Numbered from the stretch's first letter, positions 1 through 7,074 are shown. The stretch: DNA of 9,077 nt from Candidatus Brocadiaceae bacterium (GCA_003551785.1 PUNP01000342.1:1-9077), one strand, 5' to 3'. The notes: generated by a model not told the origin, from the sequence alone. Made by a program: numbers and translations.

Positions 1-30
1 ATCGCGGAGGTACTTCAGAGCCTGCGCTAA
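1..30 (+). CDS. possible C-terminal end of an upstream gene (partial)
   Basis: Frame 1 is open from the first base and reads IAEVLQSLR followed by TAA at 28-30. This would be the tail of a gene beginning outside the window, ending 21 or 27 bases before the next start. Nine residues cannot be assigned to a family, and the other two frames are also open for a short distance. The call rests only on the sensible spacing to the next gene. Confidence 0.3.
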   Translation: MAEVLQSLR

Positions 31-51
31 TCGTGATGCAGCGAAAAGAGA

Positions 52-870
52 ATGAACATGTTACCATCAGAACTCCCATATTCTAAGCGTGCTGATTATG
101 TTCGAGGCTTGATACCTCTTTGCCTTTTTTATGCATGGCATCGTGCACAGCCCGGAGCGCCGCTGGCGGATATTCTCAACCGGCAAACGCATATTTATCG
201 TCTTACCTCCCTGTGGAAAGGTGATTCGGGCGCTGTGCAAGTGGTTCCGGCTTCGCGGAATACGCGCTGGAAAGAGCTGCTAAAAGAGATTGAAAAAATT
301 GACCGGCAGTGCACAAACGTAAAAGATTTCGAAGGAGAAGCGTTCAGGCTGCTCTGGCCGTTGGCCGAACAAGCAATAGGAAGGGACGTCGCCGACTGGC
401 CCTGGATACCGGAAGGTTATTGTACCCGGCGCCTGCCCGGCTGTCAGATAAGCGGTTGCTTTGCCTGGGAATCTGCATCTGAGCCCGCTACCGTATCCAT
501 CCACATTGCCAACGCCTGCATGCCGCAATCACCGTTTAATAACCTGCAGCACAGAATAATTGAACTCAAAGCGATGGTATCTCGCCTGAAAGATTCTGTG
601 CCGAAACACAGGTATATTAAATGCAACAGCTGGCTGAACTCCTTCCCGCCGTTTCTGAAACTTTTTCCGGCGAACTGGCCCCGATCGCAGAACGTCAGTG
701 CCGTCGGGGCCAGCTGCAATTGGTGGGGACAGTTTATGGCGCGCGACGGGACCTTTCACCGCCGGCATGGCGAGTTTTTGCGTTCTCACATGCGTTTCCC
801 GTGGCCGGCCATCGATGGAATCTGCACTATAAATGAACTTGAGGCGCACCTTCACGAGTTTTTAAGATAA
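52..870 (+). CDS. conserved-looking hypothetical protein, about 270 aa
   Basis: This open frame of 272 codons is soluble-looking, with no signal peptide and no membrane segment. I do not know its function. The C-terminal half looks like a conserved domain. It has an HIANACMPQSPF stretch near residues 151-162, a SWLNSFPPFLKLFP stretch near 192-205, WWGQF near 223-227, then GTFHRRHGEFLRSH and a short acidic tail. I recall similar patterns (a SWLNS..P..L.LFP stretch, then WGQF...G.F) in unannotated bacterial proteins, but cannot attach a name. Many Trp, Cys and His residues (Cys87, Cys123, Cys131, Cys136, Cys155, Cys192, Cys220, Cys257) leave metal or cofactor binding possible, though no spaced metal motif is evident. 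The start is uncertain: the A/G-rich stretch at 44-50 is too close to the ATG at 52 and fits the ATG at 58 better. It lies 124 bases upstream of the URO-D-like gene on the same strand, so joint transcription is possible but not shown. Confidence 0.75.
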   Translation: MNMLPSELPYSKRADYVRGLIPLCLFYAWHRAQPGAPLADILNRQTHIYRLTSLWKGDSGAVQVVPASRNTRWKELLKEIEKIDRQCTNVKDFEGEAFRLLWPLAEQAIGRDVADWPWIPEGYCTRRLPGCQISGCFAWESASEPATVSIHIANACMPQSPFNNLQHRIIELKAMVSRLKDSVPKHRYIKCNSWLNSFPPFLKLFPANWPRSQNVSAVGASCNWWGQFMARDGTFHRRHGEFLRSHMRFPWPAIDGICTINELEAHLHEFLR

Positions 871-885
871 TCATGACAACTTAAA

Positions 886-913
886 TTGAACGAGATTAAC
901 CATGCCTGATAAT
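886..913 (+). promoter_or_regulatory. weak candidate sigma-70 promoter for the URO-D-like gene
   Basis: TTGAAC at 886-891 and GATAAT at 908-913 are separated by 16 bases. The -10 box matches TATAAT at five of six positions, and the -35 box matches TTGACA at four of six. Transcription would start near 920, upstream of the URO-D-like start at 995. It would also make the short reading frame at 902 untranslatable from this promoter. The evidence is sequence resemblance only. Confidence 0.3.
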
Positions 914-973
914 ATTCTTTTGATCATGACATATCCGCCCGCTGAATACGAGAATGACGTGAAATTACTCTGA
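902..973 (+). other. short reading frame of 23 codons, possible gene remnant or leader peptide
   Basis: An ATG at 902 opens 23 codons beginning MPDNILLIMTYPPAEYEND and ending at TGA 971-973, just before the Shine-Dalgarno of the next gene. The beginning resembles the hydrophobic first strand of a Rossmann-type protein (NILLIM), so it may be the stub of a lost gene. Only a weak ribosome site (ACGAGA) precedes it. It could equally be chance. Confidence 0.2.
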
Positions 974-994
974 TAAGTAAGGAGAAATAATTTT

Positions 995-2131
995 ATGGAC
1001 GCGAAAACACGAATGCTGAAAGCCTGGCGGTTCGAAGAACCGGACGTTGTCCCGTTTGAACTCGTGCTCAGTCCGGACGCGCAAGGATTGCCGGGCGCCG
1101 ATGAAATAGCCGATTTTATTGAAAAAGAGGCCGTCGGATTCTCTGGCGTTCCGCTCTTCGAATGGGGCTTCCTGGGACTTGACACGGAATACACAGAGGA
1201 TATTATTGAGGATGTGCCGGGGCAGTACAGACGTCTGCTCAGGACGCAATCGACGCCCGTCGGTGATTTTACTGCTGTAACGAAACATCGGTATGAAGAC
1301 CTTTTCGGAGGCGGTGATCCCAACGACTTTCACTGGGAAAAACGGTATATAGAGACCGTTGACGACCTGAAAAGAATCGCTACCGCCCAGCGCACAAAGC
1401 GTCCGTATGATCTTGAAAAATACAACAATGCCTGCCGGGACGTCGGTCGCCGGGGTCTCCCTTCGACGGCTATTTTTCACCCTCTCGGCAGGTTGGTGCG
1501 CAACAGTAACATGACGGAAGTTTATGCCTGGATGATTCAGGAAGAAGAGGTCATGCTGCAGTACCTCGAAAGCTGCATCGAGCAGATAAGCGACACCTTG
1601 CTGGGAATAAAGAATCACCAGCTCGAAGATCCTCCGGTCTTCATGACCGCTGCGTTGGAAATGTTGATCCCGCCATGGTTTGGGCCGAAACTGTTTGAAA
1701 AATTTGTTTTTCTTTTTGATAAACGTATGAACGATGCCATCCACGCTGTCGGCGGGCGGCACCGGGCGCACTGTCACGGCAACAGCGGCGCATTTATCGA
1801 GCGGTTTGCACAGATGGGCATCGACGGGTTGGAACCGCTTGAGCCTCCTCCATATGGCGATAATGATTTGTGTGAAGCGAAGAGGTTGGTGGGTGACCGG
1901 ATGCTGCTCGCCGGCAATATTCCATCACAAAAATTTCACCTGCAATCCTTCAAGATTACCGACGTTCGCGACATGGTCAAAAAAGCTATAGATGAAGGCG
2001 CGCCAGGCGGCGGCTTTTTCCTGAAAACTACCGGAGGACACGTTGGATATGGCAAAAACCGGGAGCAGAGAGTCAAATCTATACAATGCACTCTGGCCAT
2101 GATCGAGGCGTGGCGGGAGTTTGGTCGGTAG
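995..2131 (+). CDS. uroporphyrinogen decarboxylase (URO-D)-like / methyltransferase-type protein
   Basis: The product is 378 residues, a normal length for the URO-D superfamily, a TIM-barrel fold shared by HemE and the corrinoid-linked methyltransferases MtaA, MtbA and CmuA. Support comes from the C-terminal half: RAHCHGN at residues 257-263, the position where methyltransferase members carry an H-x-C zinc motif; DGLEPLEPPPYGD at 277-289, typical of the family (a DxLEPxE element followed by a D-L segment); GNIPSQ at 307-312; and the glycine-rich GGGFFLKTTGGH at 338-349. The N-terminal RQAGR motif of true haem-pathway HemE is absent; the protein instead begins KTRMLKAWRFEEPDVVPFE. It is therefore unlikely to make coproporphyrinogen. 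A methyl-transfer or demethylation role is possible, but no corrinoid protein gene is nearby to support it. The start is secure: AAGGAG at 979-984 lies 10 bases upstream of the ATG. Its last codons overlap the remnant of the next gene. Confidence 0.88.
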   Translation: MDAKTRMLKAWRFEEPDVVPFELVLSPDAQGLPGADEIADFIEKEAVGFSGVPLFEWGFLGLDTEYTEDIIEDVPGQYRRLLRTQSTPVGDFTAVTKHRYEDLFGGGDPNDFHWEKRYIETVDDLKRIATAQRTKRPYDLEKYNNACRDVGRRGLPSTAIFHPLGRLVRNSNMTEVYAWMIQEEEVMLQYLESCIEQISDTLLGIKNHQLEDPPVFMTAALEMLIPPWFGPKLFEKFVFLFDKRMNDAIHAVGGRHRAHCHGNSGAFIERFAQMGIDGLEPLEPPPYGDNDLCEAKRLVGDRMLLAGNIPSQKFHLQSFKITDVRDMVKKAIDEGAPGGGFFLKTTGGHVGYGKNREQRVKSIQCTLAMIEAWREFGR

Positions 2132-2526
2132 ACTGCTTGTTGTTTATGCTGATCCCCCACACCGGCTGGCTGAAAACCTTAATTTACATTGGCTGCGCGA
2201 GCTTCCCGCTCCCAAGCGGGCATGGCCACGCCAGATGGATGATCTGGGCAAGCTGGACTTTGATGTTTCTTATTCACCAGTTGCCGCCTGGGGGAAAATT
2301 TTTGTGCCTTCCAATGTTACCGATAGCGTTACAGCATACAGAATCGAAGATGGTTCGAAGGTCTGGCGCTTCTATGCGGACGGGCTGGTGCGCCTTGCAC
2401 CCGCAGCGGCAAACTTGTAGTTATTGACAGGCATGGAGGTGATGTTCTCTGGACGCGCGAGGCCGAGATCGGCTTCAGACATAATGCCATTATTTCAGGC
2501 GGGGGGGGATATACCACCTGGATGCA
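2121..2526 (+). pseudogene. broken 5' part of a PQQ-like beta-propeller gene
   Basis: Two successive frames carry recognisable propeller sequence. The first (2121-2420) reads LNLHWLRELPAP, then SYSPVAAWGKIFVPS, VTAYRIEDGSKVWRF and ADGLVRLAP before a TAG, which is one blade of a PQQ/BamB-like propeller. The second frame then reads SGKLVVIDRHGGDVLW and IGFRHNAIISGGGG, and stops at TGA 2528-2530. The third frame continues from there with IYHLDAVNQRSF and the downstream ORF. In relatives as I remember them, about 100 residues or more separate the VRLAP and the IGFRHN segments, so an internal deletion near 2395-2405 is likely, not just a frame slip. The second change falls on the G run at 2501-2508. 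Six or nine Gs would join the frames; eight do not. The expected signal peptide is absent, and the frame overlaps the end of the URO-D-like gene without a ribosome site. It is read together with the next entry as one decayed gene. Confidence 0.75.
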
Positions 2527-3738
2527 GTGAATCAGCGATCTTTCAGGCGGCTGAAGCGCCGGGGAGAGGTGCCGGATGAATTCAGGATGCTGGCTCTCGA
2601 TATTCATACCGGTGAAGAAAAATGGAGGGTTGATTCGGGTGTATTCGGAACCTGGCTAAGTTATTCCGAGGAACATGATATTCTTATCCAGGGGGGAAGG
2701 CCGGGAGGCGGTAAAAGAATGCCGGGGGATGAGCCTGGAGATAGGATATCGGCTTACCGGGGAAGGGACGGTTCTCTTTCATGGAAAAAAGGGTTGGATG
2801 GATACAGAGGCCCTCTGGCCATAGGGGGAGATACTCTTTACCTGCCGGCGCCGGGGCGGAGCCGGGAAGGGGCCGGCGCTCTAAATTTGCTGACCGGAAA
2901 AAGAAAAATGCGCAAGCAGCCTCACACCGGCAGCATCAAGGAATGGAACTACACCCGTTATTATGGATGCGGAGCTCACAACGTGAGTGAACATCTGATT
3001 ACTTTCCGTGCCGGCGCTGCAGGTTTTTTAGATATGGAGAACGATTCCGGCATCGGGATTTTCAGCGGTTTTCGTTCGGGCTGCACTGATAATCTCATTG
3101 CTGCTGACGGGGTCCTGAGCGCTCCGGATTATACACGCACATGCACTTGCTCCTTTGCGCACCAGACCTCCCTTGGCTTGATCCATATGCCGCATGATAA
3201 AAATATTGAGGCCTGGACCCGCTATTCAGCTGCAGCGCCTGATCCTGAAGGTTTCGCCCTTAACTTCGGCGCTCCGGGGCGGCGTGTGGATATTGAAGGC
3301 AACGGGCTGATTTGGTACGATGAACCCGGCGCCACCCGACGCCATCCTTCGGTTATATTGGAGAATGAAGACGGTATTGACTGGGTGGCTGCTTCTTTTC
3401 GGGAGATGGAAGGGAAAATCGAAGTTGATGACCTGCTGGATGGAGTATACGAAATCAGACTGCATTTTGCCGAGCTTGATGAGAGTGCGGCACCGGAGGA
3501 CAGGGTTTTCGTCGTGGTTGTAGGTGGAGAAGAAGTCCTCACGGATTTTGATATTGTGCGGGAAGCTGAAGGAGCGTTGCGGGGGGTGGTGAGAAGCTTT
3601 TATACTGAATCGGAAGGAAATGCTATAGAAATAGAACTGAGAGGAAAAGATAGATCACGGCTGGACCCTGCAATAAACGGCATAGAACTCAGGAAAATCA
3701 ACGACAATTATTCCCAGACGGCAATTTTGTCTGACTGA
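2527..3738 (+). CDS. PQQ-like beta-propeller protein, C-terminal part, with malectin-type domain (probably a pseudogene fragment)
   Basis: An uninterrupted 403-codon frame can open at a GTG (2527), but in-frame propeller sequence continues upstream (GIYHLDA), so this is the larger remaining piece of a broken gene rather than a natural start. No ribosome site precedes the GTG. Residues 20-230 are the end of the propeller: blade-type repeats MLALDIHTGEEKW (21-33) and ISAYRGRDGSLSWK (74-87), then YGCGAHNVSEHLITFRAGAAGF, FSGFRSGCTDNLIAADG and DYTRTCTCSF (201-210). This Cys-rich block is characteristic of a secreted propeller family that I know from planctomycetes and verrucomicrobia. Residues from about 240 to 392 form a malectin-type carbohydrate-binding domain, best seen in YEIRLHFAELDE (308-319), RVFVVVVGGEEVLTDFDI (326-343) and INGIELRK (383-390). 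The intact ancestor was probably an exported or periplasmic protein; with no signal peptide this piece should not be exported. PQQ binding itself is not demonstrated by the repeats. Confidence 0.75.
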   Translation: MNQRSFRRLKRRGEVPDEFRMLALDIHTGEEKWRVDSGVFGTWLSYSEEHDILIQGGRPGGGKRMPGDEPGDRISAYRGRDGSLSWKKGLDGYRGPLAIGGDTLYLPAPGRSREGAGALNLLTGKRKMRKQPHTGSIKEWNYTRYYGCGAHNVSEHLITFRAGAAGFLDMENDSGIGIFSGFRSGCTDNLIAADGVLSAPDYTRTCTCSFAHQTSLGLIHMPHDKNIEAWTRYSAAAPDPEGFALNFGAPGRRVDIEGNGLIWYDEPGATRRHPSVILENEDGIDWVAASFREMEGKIEVDDLLDGVYEIRLHFAELDESAAPEDRVFVVVVGGEEVLTDFDIVREAEGALRGVVRSFYTESEGNAIEIELRGKDRSRLDPAINGIELRKINDNYSQTAILSD

Positions 3739-3768
3739 GAAGGGAATCCTCAGCGAACCCGTAAGACC

Positions 3769-4311
3769 TCAACATTTACTTCTCGCAGAGGCACCGCCGA
3801 AGACGCGCCCGACAGTGGAAATACGTGGCGGTGGCGGATCAAAGAGGGCGCAGCCCCCGGTGCCATAAATGCCGTGGATTTGATTTTGCGGCTGGGGAGT
3901 GTGTGCGTCGTGCTGCAGAACGATGGTTCGCCCTTTCACCGTGCGAATTAGAGTGGTGTTCATATTACCGCGGTAGTCGAGCCTGGCCAGCGGTTCGTAA
4001 GTTTCCGGGTCCAGATTCGTCAGTTCACGGGCCTTAGCGCCGTAGTTGAAATCGCTACCCTCCATCGAGACCATGTAATCGAAACGATCACCGCGGTTGA
4101 TATCCATTACCTGTGCGACCGGTCCCAGTCCCTGGGTAGGATAGATATTGCCCCGGCGTTCGGCAAAGGCCTTCAGCCACCACCAGTCGGTATAAATGCC
4201 GCTGCCCAAAGTTCCCTTTTTCTGGGATCCAAGGCAATTGGCGACCTTGCTGGTGTTGTAGGCTCCTTCGCAGTGGACGATATCGCCGAAGAACCCAGCC
4301 TTGGCCATCAT
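3769..4311 (-). pseudogene. fragment of a GH109-type alpha-N-acetylgalactosaminidase / Gfo-Idh-MocA oxidoreductase
   Basis: The 180-residue product matches the middle, substrate-domain part of NAD-dependent GH109-like Gfo/Idh/MocA proteins: AGFFGDIVHCEGAY (5-18), WWLKAFAERRGNIYPTQGLGP (44-64), VMDINRGDRFDYMVS, then YRGNMNTTLIRTVKGRTIVLQHD and IHGIYGT. Intact members are about 430-460 residues. Here the whole N-terminal Rossmann NAD-binding domain is missing: in-frame TAA and TGA codons lie just upstream, nine codons before the ATG. The C-terminus after the PPPPRIS stretch changes to unrelated-looking sequence and stops. The family motif YPTHG reads YPTQG, replacing a His that I recall as an active-site residue. 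The segment NCLGSQKKGTLGSGIYTD is also unlike the relatives I remember. Enzyme activity is therefore unlikely. The first ATG (4311-4309) overlaps the TAA of the upstream gene by one base, so the remnant could still be translated by coupling. It converges on the PQQ/malectin remnant, with 30 bases between them. Confidence 0.75.
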
Positions 4312-5258
4312 TATCGTCTGAAAAGTGCAGGATCATTAAATGTGTCGCGAATATAACCGACTGAATAGTGATCTCTCACACAGGACTGAAATACCGCTGT
4401 GCTCCACAGATAGCAGTATAAATCATGAGTGTCATCGCCTAAAATCAATTCACGCTGTTCATACCAGGCTTTCACTCGTCGCGAGGAAACACGGCGGATG
4501 GCGCTTATAGCCTGCTCGTAATGATGTGGGAGTTGTTTGCACAGATTCAACAGCACCAGAGCCCAATCACCGTCGGTACAAAAAGTTCGCGGTACGTTAT
4601 CATGGGCATGTTCCCATTCCAGATTAAAAAGGCGTTGGATAAGCATCTCAGGTTGAGGATAGGGCAAACGACCTGCATCGAAAGCGCTGAGTACGTGAAA
4701 TATACAGCTGATCACGTTTTTTGCTGGTGCATCGGGCTCGCACCAGGTCTCCAGAGGGTGATTGGGATTTAGGCGGGAGGCTATGTTGTAAACAAAAACC
4801 TCAATCCATTGAGCACTGACGCTTCCACTCGCCAGCAGAGGGATGGTTCCTCCGCAGAGTTCCTTATGTGTACTGGTCCAGTCATGTTTTTTGAGCCAGG
4901 TGGATAGCTCCGGCGGCTCGGTTGGGGCTAGTGGTGCGATATCCCGGGGGATGGGCTCACCAAGCATGTTCAACACGCCGATGACCATATGCGCTGCGTG
5001 TCCCGGTCCCGACCCACCATCGAACAGCCCATCCCGTCCGCGAAGGGCCAGGATACGGTCAGCTGCCTCAGTGCGTTGTTCCCGGCTCTGGGGTAAGGTA
5101 CCCAATGCGTCCATGATGTTGACTGCGCCTGTGAGGCCATATAAAGCCTCAGGGCCGTTCCGCTCCAGCGAATAGCTGAACGTGGTATTGGAACAGCGTC
5201 GCTTGAGCAATTCCTCCGCAAATTCTTGTTTCAGTTCTGAGATGTTAAGAGTTACCAT
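4311..5258 (-). CDS. hypothetical protein, possible alpha/alpha-toroid fold, 315 aa
   Basis: The frame is open further upstream, to 5381, but the start at 5258 is preferred. GGGAG at 5266-5270 lies 7 bases upstream of that ATG, and the extra 41 residues are Cys/Trp-rich and look like translated intergenic DNA. The product begins MVTLNISELKQEFAEELLKRR. It is alpha-helical in character, with no signal peptide or membrane segment. Features that suggest helical-repeat proteins of the prenyltransferase/squalene-cyclase-like or glycan-lyase toroid type are ALYGLTGAVNIMDALGTLP (residues 38-56), RGRDGLFDGGSGPGHAAHMVIGVLNMLG (74-101), a DWTSTHKELCGGTIPLL stretch, and a DGDWALVLLNL stretch later on. 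The DG.F....G..HAA...L..L pattern is the main basis for this idea. I cannot name a family or function, and no catalytic motif is identified. It is divergent from serA and runs directly into the GH109 fragment (TAATG overlap), which may mean a former sugar-related operon. Confidence 0.7.
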   Translation of the reverse strand: MVTLNISELKQEFAEELLKRRCSNTTFSYSLERNGPEALYGLTGAVNIMDALGTLPQSREQRTEAADRILALRGRDGLFDGGSGPGHAAHMVIGVLNMLGEPIPRDIAPLAPTEPPELSTWLKKHDWTSTHKELCGGTIPLLASGSVSAQWIEVFVYNIASRLNPNHPLETWCEPDAPAKNVISCIFHVLSAFDAGRLPYPQPEMLIQRLFNLEWEHAHDNVPRTFCTDGDWALVLLNLCKQLPHHYEQAISAIRRVSSRRVKAWYEQRELILGDDTHDLYCYLWSTAVFQSCVRDHYSVGYIRDTFNDPALFRR

Positions 5259-5319
5259 TTGTTTTCTCCCGTATATTAAAATTCCTGGAAACCGCCAATG
5301 CATAACCGAATTAAATATT

Positions 5320-5349
5320 AATATATCCCAATTGCACAGGAGATTACAA
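5320..5349 (-). promoter_or_regulatory. candidate sigma-70 promoter for the 315-aa hypothetical gene
   Basis: On the minus strand, TTGTAA (5349-5344) and TATATT (5325-5320) are 18 bases apart. They match the -35 and -10 consensus at four and five of six positions. The start site would fall near 5313, about 55 bases before the ATG. The region is AT-rich, so chance matches are not rare. Confidence 0.3.
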
Positions 5350-5385
5350 ACACAATTAAGGGAATTCTGACTATATTTCACTTAC

Positions 5386-5414
5386 TTGCACTGATACATG
5401 AATCCGGATACAAT
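5386..5414 (+). promoter_or_regulatory. candidate sigma-70 promoter for serA
   Basis: TTGCAC (5386-5391) and TACAAT (5409-5414) are separated by exactly 17 bases. The -10 matches TATAAT at five of six positions, while the -35 matches only the TTG core. Transcription would start near 5421, giving a leader of about 40 bases before the serA ATG. It lies in the divergent intergenic region, about 37 bases from the minus-strand candidate. Confidence 0.4.
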
Positions 5415-5462
5415 AGTAAAATCGATCTCCCGCAGGAAGTTTTTATCCGGAGGCAAGATAAA

Positions 5463-7049
5463 ATGCCCGCAGTATTGCTCGCAGATAAGTTAGCTGACAA
5501 AGCAATTGAAGTTCTTGAAGATGCAGGATTTAAAGTGATTAATAAACCGGGGCTGAGTCCTGACGAGCTCAAAGAAGCGGCGAAAAAGGTGGAAGGGATT
5601 ATTTGCCGCTCCGGTGTACAATTGACTAATGAGATATTTGAGGCTGCCGATTCTCTGTGTGCTGTCTGCCGTGCCGGCGTGGGTGTTGATAACATCGATA
5701 TTGAAGCTGCTTCCAGGAAGGGTGTAGTCGTAATGAATACGCCCGGAGCCAATACTATAAGCACGGCCGAACATACATTTGCTTTGATGCTGGCTTTATC
5801 CCGCAATATTGGGCCTGCCTACATCTCTATGCGTGCCGGGAGGTGGGATAGGAAGAAGTTAACCGGTGATGAGCTCAGCGGTACAACCCTCGGCGTGATT
5901 GGTTTAGGGCGAGTGGGGCAGGCGGTTGCACGCAGAGCCGCTGCCTTTGAAATGGAGGTTTTAGGATACGACCCCTATATATCTGAAAAGGCAGCATCAA
6001 AGTTAGGCATTCAGTTGCATAATAATTTAGATGACATTTTGAAAAAAAGTGACTATCTCACCATTCATATACCTAAAAGTGATGAGACTACGGGCCTTAT
6101 CGGACGCAAACAGATAGCGATGATGAAACCTTCCGCACGCATAATAAACTGTGCACGGGGGCAGGTTGTTGATATGGAAGCGGTCGTCGAAGCCGTGAAT
6201 GAAGGTGAATTGGGGGGCGGGGCTTTTGATGTGTATACCAGTGAACCGCCCGGTGATTTTTCTTTCGCTCATAATGATAAAATACTTGCTACTCCTCATC
6301 TTGGCGCATCTACCGAAGCGGCCCAAATCGCCGTAGGTGTACAGGCCGCCGTCCAGATGGTCGATGCCATTGAAAATGAAGATTATAACAATGCGCTGAA
6401 TATAACTCCCGTGCCGCCGGAAGAGATGGCACGGTTGGCGCCGTTCTGTGAACTTGCCGAAAAACTTGGTAAATGTCTGGGCTGCTTAAATTGGGGACGC
6501 GCTCAATCTCTTGAAGTTATATGCAGCGGTGAACTTGCTCAGCATAACATAAGCCCTATTGAAGATAATGCTGTCATGGGCTTATTGAAAACGATGAGCG
6601 AGGATGATTTAAACATCGTCAGTGCTCCTTATCTGGCGCAAGAAAGAGGGCTTGAAACGAGTTGCACCAGTTCTAATAAAACCGAAGGCGGTTTTACTAA
6701 TTTAATCGAGCTGCGGCTCCACACCGATCAAGGCGTAAGAAAAGCGGCTGGAGCTGTGCTGGGGAAAAAACACCCCAGAATCGTTAAAGTAGAAAAATAT
6801 CATACCGAGGTGCTGCCGGAAGGTAATCTCTTATTAGTATTCGGGAAAGACAAGCCGGGGTTGATAGGTACGATCGGTGAAAAATTGGGGGAAGGTGGTA
6901 TAAACATTGCACGTATGACATTCGGGCGTGAGCAAGCCGGTGGCAGCGCTATGCTGGCGCTCAACTTGGACAGCCCTTGTGATAATGAGGCGGTAGGAAT
7001 GATAGAAAACATCGAAAGTGTTGTCAGTGCTACACAAATTAAATTTTAA
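5463..7049 (+). CDS. serA: D-3-phosphoglycerate dehydrogenase
   Basis: SerA oxidises 3-phosphoglycerate to 3-phosphohydroxypyruvate with NAD+, the first step of serine synthesis, in the cytoplasm. The 528 residues match the long (type I) form. The N-terminal catalytic half contains CRAGVGVDNID (69-79) and NTPGANTISTAEHT (92-105). The Rossmann motif GLGRVG is at 147-152, with the NAD-ribose-binding Asp170 in GYDPY. The expected catalytic set is present: Arg232 in NCARG, Glu261 in SEPP and His279 in PHLG. Residues of about 320-440 form the intervening ASB-like domain. A C-terminal ACT domain from about 454 (LLLVFGKDKPGLIGTIGEKL) to 528 suggests regulation by serine or a related effector. The residue after ARG is Gln233 (ARGQVVD), where the usual sequence is ARGG; this is a small deviation next to the active site. 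GGAGG at 5449-5453, 9 bases before the ATG, fixes the start. prfB follows after 30 bases, so an operon is likely. Confidence 0.96.
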   Translation: MPAVLLADKLADKAIEVLEDAGFKVINKPGLSPDELKEAAKKVEGIICRSGVQLTNEIFEAADSLCAVCRAGVGVDNIDIEAASRKGVVVMNTPGANTISTAEHTFALMLALSRNIGPAYISMRAGRWDRKKLTGDELSGTTLGVIGLGRVGQAVARRAAAFEMEVLGYDPYISEKAASKLGIQLHNNLDDILKKSDYLTIHIPKSDETTGLIGRKQIAMMKPSARIINCARGQVVDMEAVVEAVNEGELGGGAFDVYTSEPPGDFSFAHNDKILATPHLGASTEAAQIAVGVQAAVQMVDAIENEDYNNALNITPVPPEEMARLAPFCELAEKLGKCLGCLNWGRAQSLEVICSGELAQHNISPIEDNAVMGLLKTMSEDDLNIVSAPYLAQERGLETSCTSSNKTEGGFTNLIELRLHTDQGVRKAAGAVLGKKHPRIVKVEKYHTEVLPEGNLLLVFGKDKPGLIGTIGEKLGEGGINIARMTFGREQAGGSAMLALNLDSPCDNEAVGMIENIESVVSATQIKF

Positions 7050-7069
7050 GGATAATTTTTAACAGTTTC

Positions 7070-7074
7070 AGGAG
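7070..7074 (+). promoter_or_regulatory. ribosome binding site deciding the prfB start
   Basis: AGGAG lies 5 bases before the ATG at 7080. It supports translation beginning at this ATG, in the short zero-frame leader that ends at the in-frame UGA, rather than at the in-frame TTG at 7171 of the downstream frame. Confidence 0.7.

Noticed and set aside
965..1777. Long minus-strand open frame (270 codons) opposite the URO-D-like gene
   Set aside because: It lies fully antisense to a gene with clear family motifs and a good ribosome site; its translation shows no recognisable domain.
995..2131. Calling the URO-D-like gene hemE
   Set aside because: The N-terminal RQAGR substrate-binding motif of the haem enzyme is absent, and the HCHGN region fits the methyltransferase-type branch.
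2207..2222. Inverted repeat CCCGCT and AGCGGG with a four-base loop
   Set aside because: It is inside the propeller coding remnant, has only six base pairs and no T-run; likely chance in GC-rich codons.
3733..3754. Possible terminator between the convergent propeller and GH109 remnants (CTGAG ... CTCAG)
   Set aside because: The stem is only five bases with a long loop and no T-run on either strand.
4088..4336. Minus-strand 82-codon frame overlapping the GH109 fragment
   Set aside because: It is a different frame of the same DNA as the recognisable GH109 sequence and has no family resemblance.
5259..5381. N-terminal extension of the 315-residue hypothetical protein to an ATG at 5381
   Set aside because: The extension is Cys/Trp-rich and unlike the rest, covers the promoter-like region, and a proper GGGAG site precedes the internal ATG at 5258.
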